DNA of 64,000 nt from contig CAWFTN010000001.1 in assembly GCA_963818925.1 (NCBI GenBank), positions 1,488,001 through 1,552,000 of the forward strand, in the 5' to 3' direction. The DNA comes from JAMXLG01 sp963818925. GTDB lineage: Bacteria; Vulcanimicrobiota; Vulcanimicrobiia; Vulcanimicrobiales; Vulcanimicrobiaceae. The translations under genes and the position numbers were made by a program. The stretch's first letter is position 1, and each line of letters begins with the position of its first letter. Below, one piece after another: positions 34,840 to 43,956 of this stretch. The notes under the pieces were generated by a model. It ran no database searches. It saw only the letters and a list, made by a program, of their open reading frames with translations, and was not told the DNA's origin.

Positions 34840-35192
34840 GACTCGCCGCGCTGGTGGCGCTTGCCGCATGTAGTGCGCAGGCGAAGACCGGTGCGGTGCA
34901 ATCGACGACGGACTCCGTGACGAAGTCGGTCTATAGCGACGACATCGACGGCGTCAACGCGAACTTCGATTCGGCGCTGCAATCGCAAGTCTCCCGAGGC
35001 GACGTCGGAACGCTCTCCGATAAGATGCACGCGCTCGGAACCTACAAGGGCTTGACGTATTTGAGCAACGATGCCGCCAAGAACGAGTTCACATATCGCG
35101 CGGACTTCGACAAAGGCTCGATGAACGTCGTCGTCCGCGTCGACAACGACGGCAAACTCGCGGCCTATCGGGTCTTCCCGCAAACCCAATAA
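34824..35192 (+). CDS. small lipoprotein
   Basis: The 122-residue product begins with a lipoprotein signal peptide whose lipobox is LAAC (Cys16), followed by a roughly 100-residue domain (DNFDS-like helices, then strands NEFTYRADFDKGSMNVVVRVDNDGK, recognisable by alternating hydrophobic residues). The latter resembles small nuclear-transport-factor-like or DUF3887-type secreted domains, but I cannot name the family with confidence. It overlaps the coiled-coil gene, so the two envelope proteins are probably co-expressed. Confidence 0.65.
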   Translation: MGRHLGLAALVALAACSAQAKTGAVQSTTDSVTKSVYSDDIDGVNANFDSALQSQVSRGDVGTLSDKMHALGTYKGLTYLSNDAAKNEFTYRADFDKGSMNVVVRVDNDGKLAAYRVFPQTQ

Positions 35193-35256
35193 ATGCGCCG
35201 GGGATGGAAGCCATTTTCACGCGCACCATCCCCCGGATACGTCTAAGGTCCTCCAG

Positions 35257-35275
35257 CTACACAAAAACTACACAA
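35257..35275 (+). promoter_or_regulatory. direct repeat CTACACAA x2 at 11-bp spacing upstream of the chemotaxis transducer
   Basis: CTACACAA at 35257 and 35268. The 11-bp phasing fits an OmpR/PhoB-type response-regulator site. It lies 43-61 bases before the start of the transducer gene. AGCT flanks both sides. Confidence 0.45.
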
Positions 35276-35317
35276 TAGCTCTCGTGCTTTATTCATTCGT
35301 GCCGACTAATGATATAA

Positions 35318-37309
35318 ATGCGCGCGAAGTTTATTGCGGTCATCTTTTCGGTATTGGCCCTTTCCTCTATTGCGTTGATCGTGACGCTGTGGTTTGTGCG
35401 GTCCATCGGGACGGAAAACCGCGCCGCTCTCGAAACATGGCAACCCGCATACTTCTCGGGACAAGCCTTCGACCTCGCGCTGACGGGACTGGACGATGCT
35501 GCCGCCGTCGTCCTGTTGCCGGAGAAAGCGAATAAGGCCGACGTTGCGGCGTACTACACGGCCGTCGCGGAATTGAAAAAGCGCGCGGACGCAACCGCAG
35601 CCGGTTCGCGCGGCGACGTGGAGCAAAAAGCATACCGTGACGCAAGGGTCGTGCTGGATGGACCGCACGGCTATCTTGCGGTCCTTCAGCACGCCGTCGA
35701 CTTGCAAGTCGCCGGCAAACATGGCGCCGCCGTTGACGCCTTCGACAACAGCCACTATGGCCCGGCGGAAAATGCCCTACTGCGATTCGAGAAGGACGCG
35801 CAGTCGCACCTCGTCGCTTCGGGAGCAGCGGTCTCGCGTGCTCAAAATGGTGCGTTCTGGATCGGTATTGCGCTCGGAGTTCTGAGCGCGATTCTCGCCC
35901 TCGTGCTTGCGCTCGTACTTGCGCGCTCACTTGGACGCCGCATTACCTCGACTGCGATCGCGCTCGCAAATGTGGTCGAAGCGGACTTCGAACACTTGAG
36001 AAACGCCTTTGGATCGCTTGCGACCGGCGATTTGACCGTTGATTACATCGCGCGCAGCGGGGCGCTCGAAGCGACCGGCAACGATGAAGTGACGACGCTC
36101 ACGGCCACATACAACACCTTGTGCTCCGGTTTGCACGACATTGCCCGCACGTTCGAACACACGATGTCGCGATTGCGCGCCGTTGTCGGCAGCGTTGCGG
36201 AAGCTTCCGACACGTTTGGAACCATGAGTGCCGAAATCTCGACCGCAACGAGTCAGTCGGGGATTGCCGTAGCCGAGATCTCGAGCGCTATCGAAGACCT
36301 CGCGACCACCGTTGGGCGGCAGACCGCGCAATGGCAAGCCGCAAGCATCGGTCTCGAACAGATGGCTGCCCGCATATCGTCCGTTACGGACGGCGCAGAG
36401 CAGCAGCGGCGCGCCTTGAAAGAAGGCATGGACGATCGTCACGCGCTCTCCACTGAAATCGATGCGATCGGCGCACTCGCAAGGTCATTGAAGGAGTCGG
36501 CACAGTATTCACGGCGCGATGCGCTCTCCGGAAATGAATCGGTCCTTCAGACGGCGCGCGCGATCGAATCGATTCAACGCGAATCCGAAGGGGCCGTCGA
36601 CGCGATTTCCAACCTCACCGAGCGTTCGAAAGCGATACAAGAGATCATCGCAATCATCGACGAAATCGCGGACCAAACGAACCTCCTCGCGCTTAACGCC
36701 GCCATCGAAGCGGCACGCGCGGGAGAACACGGCCGCGGCTTTGCCGTCGTAGCATCCGAAGTTCGGAAGCTAGCCGAACGTTCAGTCACCGCGACGCGCG
36801 ACATCGGTGCGATTCTCTCCGCCATTCGCGCGGAAATCGTGAAGGCCGAGAGCGCGATGCGCTCCTCCGCCACCGCGACGCAAGAGGGCGTAGCCCGCGC
36901 CCATGCGTCATCGAAAGTGCTGAAAACGCTCGAGGAAGCAATCGCACAAACCGATGGAATCGCAGAAACGCTCGCCGCGCGTTCCGACGTCATGCGCGAG
37001 GCGAGCCGGAAGACGACGGAAGCCGAGGCCGGGATGCTTTCCATTACGCAGCGCACTGCGGAAAATGCCGCTGAGATATCACGTTCAGCGGATGAGGTCA
37101 CGCGTTCGGTTGCCGAGATTGCAGCAAACGCTCAAGAGCAGGCCGCAACCGCCGAACAGGTCTCCGCCTCCGCATCCGAACTTGCCTCGCAGATCTCGCA
37201 GCTCGCTGAAACCGCTCGGCTTCTCCACATCGACGGACGCAACATGAACGCAATCGTATCAACGTTCCGTCTGGAGCTGCACGATGAGGATCGTCCGGCT
37301 CTCATGTAG
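35318..37309 (+). CDS. methyl-accepting chemotaxis protein
   Basis: A 663-residue transducer. The first membrane helix is near residues 5-27, then a four-helix-bundle-type periplasmic sensor (about 30-180), the second helix near 186-210 and a HAMP domain. A long signalling coiled coil follows, with the strictly conserved hairpin tip (DQTNLLALNAAIEAARAG, then FAVVASEVRKLAE). It should control the CheA/CheW kinase. No che genes are in this window, so it is an orphan here. It starts without a clear ribosome site, with ATATAA directly before the ATG. Confidence 0.92.
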   Translation: MRAKFIAVIFSVLALSSIALIVTLWFVRSIGTENRAALETWQPAYFSGQAFDLALTGLDDAAAVVLLPEKANKADVAAYYTAVAELKKRADATAAGSRGDVEQKAYRDARVVLDGPHGYLAVLQHAVDLQVAGKHGAAVDAFDNSHYGPAENALLRFEKDAQSHLVASGAAVSRAQNGAFWIGIALGVLSAILALVLALVLARSLGRRITSTAIALANVVEADFEHLRNAFGSLATGDLTVDYIARSGALEATGNDEVTTLTATYNTLCSGLHDIARTFEHTMSRLRAVVGSVAEASDTFGTMSAEISTATSQSGIAVAEISSAIEDLATTVGRQTAQWQAASIGLEQMAARISSVTDGAEQQRRALKEGMDDRHALSTEIDAIGALARSLKESAQYSRRDALSGNESVLQTARAIESIQRESEGAVDAISNLTERSKAIQEIIAIIDEIADQTNLLALNAAIEAARAGEHGRGFAVVASEVRKLAERSVTATRDIGAILSAIRAEIVKAESAMRSSATATQEGVARAHASSKVLKTLEEAIAQTDGIAETLAARSDVMREASRKTTEAEAGMLSITQRTAENAAEISRSADEVTRSVAEIAANAQEQAATAEQVSASASELASQISQLAETARLLHIDGRNMNAIVSTFRLELHDEDRPALM

Positions 37310-37360
37310 AGCGTCGAATTCGTACCGCGACGGTCCTTCGAGCGGCTTAGGATGACATAG

Positions 37361-39556
37361 TTACATCGAGCTGGCGCGGTCGGTCGTCGTAAGGAACGTG
37401 CGCGCGAAGAGATCCGCCGGGAGCGGATGGCCGAGCGCGTAGCCTTGAACGAAGTGCGCGCCGGTTTCCATCATTACATCGAGCTGCATCGTGTTTTCGA
37501 CGCCCTCCGCGACCACGGTCATTCCGAGTTCTTTGGCGAGACGCACGACGGTTGCCGCGACGGCTTTCGCCTTGGCGTCGACTTCGCTCTTGTTCACGAA
37601 GGACCGGTCGATCTTCAACACGCTCGCGGGGACGTCGCGAACGCGTCCGAGCGATGAACCGCCGGTGCCGAAGTCGTCGATTGCGGACTGCACGCCGGCT
37701 TCGCGCAGACGCGCGACGAGTGCGGCGATATCGCGTTCGTCACTTGCGACGACGCGTTCGTTGATTTCGACAACGAGCGCGTCGGGAGAGACCCCAGTGC
37801 ATTGCAGTAAGTCGATGATGCGGCGGTGGCAGTCACGCGCGAGCGCCTGACGCGCAAACAAGTTGACCCATACGCGGAAATTGGGAATCACGCGACGCCA
37901 TTCGCGGGCTTGAAGCAGCGCCCGCTCCATAACGTCCCACCCGACGTAGTCACCGATGGTCAAGCGCTCGAGGAAATCGATGAAGTGGGCGGGCGAAACG
38001 ATCCCGCGCTCGGGGTGCATCCATCGCAACAACGCTTCGGCGCCCGCCACTTGCCACGAGTTGGTGCGCAAATCGTAGCGATAGATCGGCTGGAAGAACG
38101 GCACCAGTTCGCGATTCTCGACAGCGCGATGCAATTCGCCGACGAGTGACGGTGCTTCGCCGGCTTGGAGATCCGGACTGTAGACCATCGCGCGCGATGG
38201 CGACGATTTCGCTCGATCGAGCGCCAAGTCGGCCTTGCGCAACAGTTCGTCGGCGGAGCCGGCTCGAATCGTGCGAACGGCACCCATCGAAACGGAGATG
38301 TAGACGCGCGATCCGTCGGCATCAAACGGCGCTTCGAAGAACTGGCGCAACTCGGCCATAATCGCGTGCGGACTGCGGTCGTCGACGACGGCGATAGCGA
38401 ATTCATCGGCACTCACGCGCGCGACGAATGTTGACGACGGAAACGTTGCACGCATGCGAATCGCCATCTCTTGTAGCACGTGGTCCGCGGCTATGCGTCC
38501 GACGCCTTGATTGAGCATTCGCATGTCGTCGACGTCCATGATCACGAGCACGACCGGCGAGTCTTGATGGCGCGCAATCCACTCGATCAGGCGCTCGCGA
38601 TTGGGCAATCCGGTAAGATCGTCGACGTACGCGCGGCGCGAAAGGCGCGCGAGCAACTCCCACCGTTCGAACGTGAGTCCCGCAAGGAGCCACCCCATGA
38701 GCGCGGAGGCGAAGAGAAACATCTGCGCCTGCACCGCCGCGTTGACGTTCTCATGCAGGCCCAAAATCGCGACGAAGGTGGCGACATACGCCGTCGCAAT
38801 GCCGGCTGCAGCTCCGCGAACGGCAAACCGGATCGCAAGCCACGCAACCGCGATGAACGAGAGATCGAGAACCGTTTCGCGCGTCACCGAGCTCAAAACG
38901 TGACTGGCGGCAACAAGCAATGCCGTCGCGATCATCGAGAGCACCGCTTCGATGAGCGGCGGATCTTGATGTTCGGCCGGTTGAATGAGCTGACGCCATT
39001 TCAAAAAGACGAGGAGCGCCGGCGCGAGCACGACGATCGCGGACGCATCGCCGAGGACGAAGCGCGAAAATTGTTGCGGCAAGTCGTCGACCGCGACGTA
39101 GCCCACCGCCGCGAGCACTGAAATCGAGACGATGCCATTGATCAACGGCGCAGCAACGCCGAGGATGCCGCAGAACCATGCAACGTCGCGCAATGTGCGC
39201 GGCGGAAGTAAGATGCGCCGCCGTTCGACGACGTATCGAACGCTTAAGCCGTATCCAAGCCCAACGATCGTTTGCATCAGCAACGTCGGCCAGAGCAGAT
39301 CGATGTGCGGGCCGATAATGAGCGGGAGCAGCATCGCATTGATGGGGATGAGCGGCCAGAAGCGCCAGCCGAGCAACACCAGCACGAGGACGTTGAGCGC
39401 CGCGCTCGGGTACACCGGTGACATGCTGCCGATGCCGAATGCGTGAGCTGCCGCGTTATCGCTCAGTTGGCACAAGACGAAATAGACGGCAATTGTAACT
39501 GCCGTTTCTTGCCAATGGCGGCGCGGCCGATTCAGCCCCACGACCCGGAACTTCAT
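37361..39556 (-). CDS. membrane GGDEF-EAL protein with degenerate GGDEF
   Basis: About 731 residues. An eight-helix MASE1-like membrane sensor (about 20-300) is followed by a GGDEF domain and an EAL domain. The cyclase signature is SADEF instead of GGDEF, so diguanylate cyclase activity is probably lost. The EAL domain keeps EALLRW, DDFGTGGSS, LKIDRSF and AEGVE, although the usual N-x-S after the first helix reads NLFARQ. It is probably a phosphodiesterase with a GTP-sensing or inert GGDEF module. I prefer the ATG at 39556; a TTG at 39580 would add 8 residues. It lies just beyond the rpoB terminator and convergent with the chemotaxis gene. Confidence 0.88.
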   Translation of the reverse strand: MKFRVVGLNRPRRHWQETAVTIAVYFVLCQLSDNAAAHAFGIGSMSPVYPSAALNVLVLVLLGWRFWPLIPINAMLLPLIIGPHIDLLWPTLLMQTIVGLGYGLSVRYVVERRRILLPPRTLRDVAWFCGILGVAAPLINGIVSISVLAAVGYVAVDDLPQQFSRFVLGDASAIVVLAPALLVFLKWRQLIQPAEHQDPPLIEAVLSMIATALLVAASHVLSSVTRETVLDLSFIAVAWLAIRFAVRGAAAGIATAYVATFVAILGLHENVNAAVQAQMFLFASALMGWLLAGLTFERWELLARLSRRAYVDDLTGLPNRERLIEWIARHQDSPVVLVIMDVDDMRMLNQGVGRIAADHVLQEMAIRMRATFPSSTFVARVSADEFAIAVVDDRSPHAIMAELRQFFEAPFDADGSRVYISVSMGAVRTIRAGSADELLRKADLALDRAKSSPSRAMVYSPDLQAGEAPSLVGELHRAVENRELVPFFQPIYRYDLRTNSWQVAGAEALLRWMHPERGIVSPAHFIDFLERLTIGDYVGWDVMERALLQAREWRRVIPNFRVWVNLFARQALARDCHRRIIDLLQCTGVSPDALVVEINERVVASDERDIAALVARLREAGVQSAIDDFGTGGSSLGRVRDVPASVLKIDRSFVNKSEVDAKAKAVAATVVRLAKELGMTVVAEGVENTMQLDVMMETGAHFVQGYALGHPLPADLFARTFLTTTDRASSM

Positions 39557-39620
39557 CTGCAGCAAGCAGGCTTCCCTCAATCGAGCAAGCCTTTTGCCGC
39601 TTTATGATCCGAATTGACCG

Positions 39621-39657
39621 CAAATGAACAAAAGCCCGACGATTTCTCGCCGGGCTT
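39621..39657 (-). terminator. rho-independent terminator of rpoB
   Basis: AAGCCCG (39632-39638) pairs with CGGGCTT (39651-39657), extended by three inner pairs past one mismatch. On the minus strand it is followed by TTGTTCATTTG. It lies 25 bases after the rpoB stop and separates rpoB from everything downstream. Confidence 0.88.
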
Positions 39658-39681
39658 CTGCTTGCTTGCTCGGTTGCTTAC

Positions 39682-42600
39682 TTAAAACTCTTCTTCGTTG
39701 TTGGGATTTTCGCTGTACGGCTCTTCCTCTTCTTCGTCGTAGCCCTTGTCCTCTTCGTACGACTCTTCGTCTTCTTCCTCGAGTTCGTATCCCTGGACGC
39801 CTTCCTCAAGCTCGGTATCTTCGGGCTCTTCCTCTTCGACGAAAATCTCTTCATCGGTCTCGCGCGTCGCTGACGGGGGAGGCGCCGGAAGCGGAGTCGC
39901 GTCGAGCGGTTTGCTGTCGTCGATTTCCTCTTCTTCCTCTTCCTCTTCGACCGGCTCGCCCTCGGCGACGCCGGCTTCCACCACGCCGTCGGGACCGAGC
40001 GCGCCTTCCGCTGCAGCTTCCGCCACCGCTTCACGAGCGGCAACTTGCGTCTGCGACACGACCGGTTGATCGTCGCCCATCAGGAGACCGATCTCCTGAC
40101 GTTCACGATCGCCCATGTCATCGTCTTGCATGCGCACGTCGATCTCTTCACGGTTCTCGGTGAGCACCTTGACGTCGAGCGCAAGCGACTGCAGTTCCTT
40201 GATGAGAACCTTGAACGATTCCGGAACGCCGGGTTCCATCACGTTCTCGCCCTTGACGATCGCTTCGTACGTCTTCACACGTCCGACGACGTCGTCCGAC
40301 TTCACCGTCAACAGTTCTTGCAGCGTGTACGCGGCGCCGTAGGCTTCGAGTGCCCAGACTTCCATTTCGCCGAAGCGCTGGCCACCGAACTGCGCCTTAC
40401 CGCCGAGCGGCTGTTGCGTGATCATCGAGTACGGGCCCGTCGAACGAGCATGGATCTTGTCGTCGACCAAGTGCGCGAGCTTGAGCATGTAGATCATGCC
40501 GACCGTGATCGGACGCGAGAAACGTTCACCGGAACGTCCGTCGCGCAGCCACGTCTTACCGTCGGGCGCCATACCGGCATCTTGGAGCCACTCGGCAATA
40601 TCTTCGGAGTGCGCACCGTCGAAGACCGGCGTTGCAACGTTCATGCCGAGCATGCGCGCCGCCCAACCGAGGTGCGTCTCCATGATCTGGCCGAGGTTCA
40701 TACGTGAGGGAACACCGAGCGGATTGAGCACGATGTCGACCGGCGCACCGTCTTGCAGATACGGCATGTCTTCTTCCGGAAGCACCTTCGCGATAACACC
40801 CTTGTTACCGTGGCGTCCGGCCATCTTGTCGCCTTGCAGAATCTTACGTTTCTGCGCGACGTAGACGCGCACCAAGTGGTTCACACCCGGCGACAACTCG
40901 TCGCCGTTTTCGCGTGAGAACACTTTCACGTCGATGATCTTGCCTTTTTCGCCGTGCGGAACTTTCAGCGAAGTGTCGCGCACTTCACGCGACTTCTCGC
41001 CGAAGATCGCGCGCAGCAGACGCTCTTCAGCCGTCAGTTCCGTTTCGCCCTTCGGCGTAACCTTACCGACGAGAATGTCTTCCGGACGCACTTCCGCACC
41101 GATGCGGATGATGCCGCGTTCGTCCAGATCCTTGAGCGCGTCTTCACCGACGTTGGGAATGTCGCGCGTGATCTCTTCGGGTCCGAGCTTCGTGTCGCGC
41201 GCTTCGCACTCGTATTCTTCGATGTGAATCGAGGTGAAGCGGTCTTCTTTGACCATCCGCTCGGAGATCAGAATTGCGTCTTCGTAGTTGTAGCCTTCCC
41301 ACGGCATGAACGCGACGAGCACGTTCTGGCCGAGCGCAAGCTCCGCTTCATCTGACGACGGTCCGTCCGCGAGCACTTGACCCGGAACGACGCGCTCGCC
41401 GAGCGCCACGATCGGACGCTGGTTGATGCACGTGCCGGCGTTGCTGCGCACGAATTTTAAAAGATCGAAGATCTTCTCGGTGCCCTCTTCGAGGGTGATC
41501 GTGATGCCCTTCGCATCGACGGCGGTCACTTGACCGTTGACGTCGCTGACGATGAGCGAACCCGAGTCCTTCGCCGCGCGATACTCCATGCCGGTGCCGA
41601 CGATCGGCGCATCCGGACGAAGCAGCGGAACGGCTTGACGTTGCATGTTCGCGCCCATCAGTGCGCGGTTTGCGTCGTCGTGCTCGAGGAACGGAATGAG
41701 CGCCGTTGCGACCGAGACGATTTGCTTCGGCGAAACGTCCATCAACTGCACGCGCGCGGACGGCTCTTCGATGTACTCTTCCGCGTAACGGCAGACGACC
41801 GTTTCGGTCGTGATCTTACCGCCACGCTCTTCGACCGGCGTGTTCGCTTGCGCGATGATGTATTCGTCTTCGCGATCGGCCGTGAGGTACTGAATGTTGT
41901 CCGTCACGTGGCCGTTCTCGACGACGCGGTACGGCGTCTCGATGAAGCCGAACTTGTTCACGCGCGCATACGTGGCGAGCGAACCGATCAAACCGATGTT
42001 CGGGCCTTCCGGCGTTTCGATCGGACAGATACGGCCGTAATGCGAGTGGTGGACGTCGCGGACTTCGAAGCCGGCGCGTTCACGCGAAAGACCGCCCGGG
42101 CCGAGGGCCGAGAGACGGCGCTTGTGCGTGAGTTCCGCGAGCGAATTCGTTTGGTCCATGAACTGCGAGAGTTGCGATGAACCGAAGAACTCTTTGATCG
42201 CGGCAACGACCGGACGAATGTTGATCAGCGCCTGCGGCGTGACCGTTTCGATGTCCTGCACCGTCATGCGTTCGCGAACGACGCGCTCGAGACGCAGCAA
42301 ACCGACGCGGAACTGATTCTGCAGCAATTCGCCGACCGAACGCACGCGGCGGTTTCCGAGGTGGTCGATGTCGTCTTTGGCAATAACACCCGTCGCGACT
42401 TTGATCAAACGGCGGATGACCGCGATCATGTCGGCGCGCGTCAGACACTTGACGTCGATCGACGGCTCTTCGAGACCGCTGTATTCGTTGATCTGAATCG
42501 TCGGCGTGGCGGCACGCTCTTCCACGTCCGGATTCTCGATCCGGTAATGGAATTTGCCCTGCAGTTTGTAACGGCCGACGCCTGCGAGATCGTAACGCTT

Positions 42601-43587
42601 CTCGTCGAAGAACAACGATTCGAGCAGCTTCTCGGCGTTCTCCGCATTTTCGGGTTCGCCGGGACGCAGCTTCTTATAGATCTCTTTGAGCGCGTCTTCA
42701 CGCGTCTTTATGTCTTTGTCTTTGTCGATCGAATTCTGGATCAACGGCGAATTGCCGAAGAGCGCCAGAATCGCTTCGTCGCTCTCCCAATTCAGACCGA
42801 GGTCCGGGCGCGAGAGCGCGCGGATGAACGTCGAGACATAGATCTTACGGTTTTTGTCGATGCGAACGCCGATCGTGCCCTCGGTCTCGTCGTTCTTCGT
42901 GCCGTTGTCCGTTTCGAATTCGATCCACGCACCGCGATTCGGAATGATCGTCGCGTTGTACGTCGGGCGCGAATTCGTGTCGAGGTCTTGGCTGTAGTAC
43001 ACGCCCGGGGAGCGGACAAGCTGGCTCACAATCACGCGCTCGGCGCCGTTGATCATAAACGTGCCCTTGTCGGTCATAAGCGGGAAATCGCCCATGAAAA
43101 TCTCTTGGTCCGGGATACCTTTGATTTCGCCCGATTCGGCGGTAATAAGACGAACGCGGACGCGCAACGGCGCGCTATACGTCATGTCGCGTTCACGGCA
43201 TTCTTCAATAGAATACTTCGGCTCGCCGAGCGAGTGCTCGCCGAACTCGAGAATCAGGTTGCCGGTGAAGTCTTTGATCGGGGAGATCGACGCGAAAGCC
43301 TCACCCAATCCCTCGGTTTTGAACCAATCGAAGCTGGCCTTTTGAAGTTCGATCAGGTTGGGGATTTCGAGGACGTGCGGGATTTTTGCGAAGGTGTGCC
43401 GCGAGCGCTTGGGGCCGGGATCCGGCGGCTGCTCGATCGTAAATGCGCCGGCCGCTGCCGGAAACGTAGTATGGACCGCAGTGGTCGTGACGCCGGCGTT
43501 CGGCGCGGGCCGCTCGGTACGCTTCGACTTGCCCTTCGCGCCTGCGGAGCTCTTCGCAGGGGACTTCGGAGCCGTCGTTTTCGCCAT
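39682..43587 (-). CDS. rpoB: DNA-directed RNA polymerase subunit beta with long acidic tail
   Basis: A 1301-residue subunit carrying the usual fork-loop, rifampicin-cluster and lid motifs (SQLSQFMDQTNSLAELTHKR begins the rifampicin region; GRICPIETPEGPNIG follows). I start at the ATG at 43587 (MAKTTAPKSP), as a GTG at 43614 only adds residues over the ribosome-site region. Two unusual parts stand out. A Lys/Ala/Pro-rich N-terminal extension of about 60 residues precedes the conserved core. A C-terminal tail of about 160 residues follows LQSLALDVKVL, with long Glu runs (for example EEEEEEEE) and repeated acidic blocks. It has its own promoter and terminator and is not followed by rpoC. Confidence 0.97.
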   Translation of the reverse strand: MAKTTAPKSPAKSSAGAKGKSKRTERPAPNAGVTTTAVHTTFPAAAGAFTIEQPPDPGPKRSRHTFAKIPHVLEIPNLIELQKASFDWFKTEGLGEAFASISPIKDFTGNLILEFGEHSLGEPKYSIEECRERDMTYSAPLRVRVRLITAESGEIKGIPDQEIFMGDFPLMTDKGTFMINGAERVIVSQLVRSPGVYYSQDLDTNSRPTYNATIIPNRGAWIEFETDNGTKNDETEGTIGVRIDKNRKIYVSTFIRALSRPDLGLNWESDEAILALFGNSPLIQNSIDKDKDIKTREDALKEIYKKLRPGEPENAENAEKLLESLFFDEKRYDLAGVGRYKLQGKFHYRIENPDVEERAATPTIQINEYSGLEEPSIDVKCLTRADMIAVIRRLIKVATGVIAKDDIDHLGNRRVRSVGELLQNQFRVGLLRLERVVRERMTVQDIETVTPQALINIRPVVAAIKEFFGSSQLSQFMDQTNSLAELTHKRRLSALGPGGLSRERAGFEVRDVHHSHYGRICPIETPEGPNIGLIGSLATYARVNKFGFIETPYRVVENGHVTDNIQYLTADREDEYIIAQANTPVEERGGKITTETVVCRYAEEYIEEPSARVQLMDVSPKQIVSVATALIPFLEHDDANRALMGANMQRQAVPLLRPDAPIVGTGMEYRAAKDSGSLIVSDVNGQVTAVDAKGITITLEEGTEKIFDLLKFVRSNAGTCINQRPIVALGERVVPGQVLADGPSSDEAELALGQNVLVAFMPWEGYNYEDAILISERMVKEDRFTSIHIEEYECEARDTKLGPEEITRDIPNVGEDALKDLDERGIIRIGAEVRPEDILVGKVTPKGETELTAEERLLRAIFGEKSREVRDTSLKVPHGEKGKIIDVKVFSRENGDELSPGVNHLVRVYVAQKRKILQGDKMAGRHGNKGVIAKVLPEEDMPYLQDGAPVDIVLNPLGVPSRMNLGQIMETHLGWAARMLGMNVATPVFDGAHSEDIAEWLQDAGMAPDGKTWLRDGRSGERFSRPITVGMIYMLKLAHLVDDKIHARSTGPYSMITQQPLGGKAQFGGQRFGEMEVWALEAYGAAYTLQELLTVKSDDVVGRVKTYEAIVKGENVMEPGVPESFKVLIKELQSLALDVKVLTENREEIDVRMQDDDMGDRERQEIGLLMGDDQPVVSQTQVAAREAVAEAAAEGALGPDGVVEAGVAEGEPVEEEEEEEEIDDSKPLDATPLPAPPPSATRETDEEIFVEEEEPEDTELEEGVQGYELEEEDEESYEEDKGYDEEEEEPYSENPNNEEEF

Positions 43588-43706
43588 TCGTTCTCTCTCT
43601 TCGGGTTTGGACACACAAAAGAGGCCGAGCTCGTCCGGCTGCTTGACGCCGGGCGCACTCGCCCTTCTTCTATTTGTGGCTTAAAAGCCGCAGGGCATAG
43701 GCTGAG

Positions 43707-43735
43707 ATTCTACCACTGGCCCGCGAGGGCGTCAA
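43707..43735 (-). promoter_or_regulatory. rpoB promoter
   Basis: On the minus strand: TTGACG (43735-43730), a 17-bp spacer, TAGAAT (43712-43707), close to the sigma-70 consensus. Transcription would start near 43700, giving a leader of about 113 bases. No ribosomal protein genes (L10/L12) precede it. Confidence 0.85.
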
Positions 43736-43740
43736 GGCTA

Positions 43741-43911
43741 CTATTTGGCGCCTGAAACGGCGCCGCGGCGGCGCATTTTCTCGGCGATTGCTGCGCCGAC
43801 TAAGGCAAGCACGCCGCCGGGAAAGAGCAGCGTAGTCAAAAACGCGGCCGTCTGGACGACGTACGAATGGCCCTGATGTGCGCCGATTGCCCCCATAATC
43901 CGGGAAAGCAT
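43741..43911 (-). CDS. small membrane protein, 56 aa
   Basis: This reads on the minus strand from ATG 43911. Its centre, TAAFLTTLLFPGGVLALVGA, forms one or two short membrane helices, followed by a basic C-terminus (EKMRRRGAVSGAK). It stops 6 bases before the rpoB -35 element. The hydrophobic pattern with a positive tail makes a real single-pass protein plausible, but no ribosome site is visible. The family is unknown. Confidence 0.45.
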   Translation of the reverse strand: MLSRIMGAIGAHQGHSYVVQTAAFLTTLLFPGGVLALVGAAIAEKMRRRGAVSGAK

Positions 43912-43956
43912 ACCACGCTTGTAAAGTCCATTGACTTGTCGGTACCATAAATCTTC

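Noticed and set aside
35196..35237. An 8-bp stem (GGGGATGG/CCATCCCC) after the lipoprotein gene
   Set aside because: No T tract follows and the loop is 20 bases, so I do not call it a terminator.
42361..43755. A 464-codon open frame opposite rpoB
   Set aside because: Same cause: antisense shadow of rpoB codon bias, and it runs across the rpoB promoter and leader.
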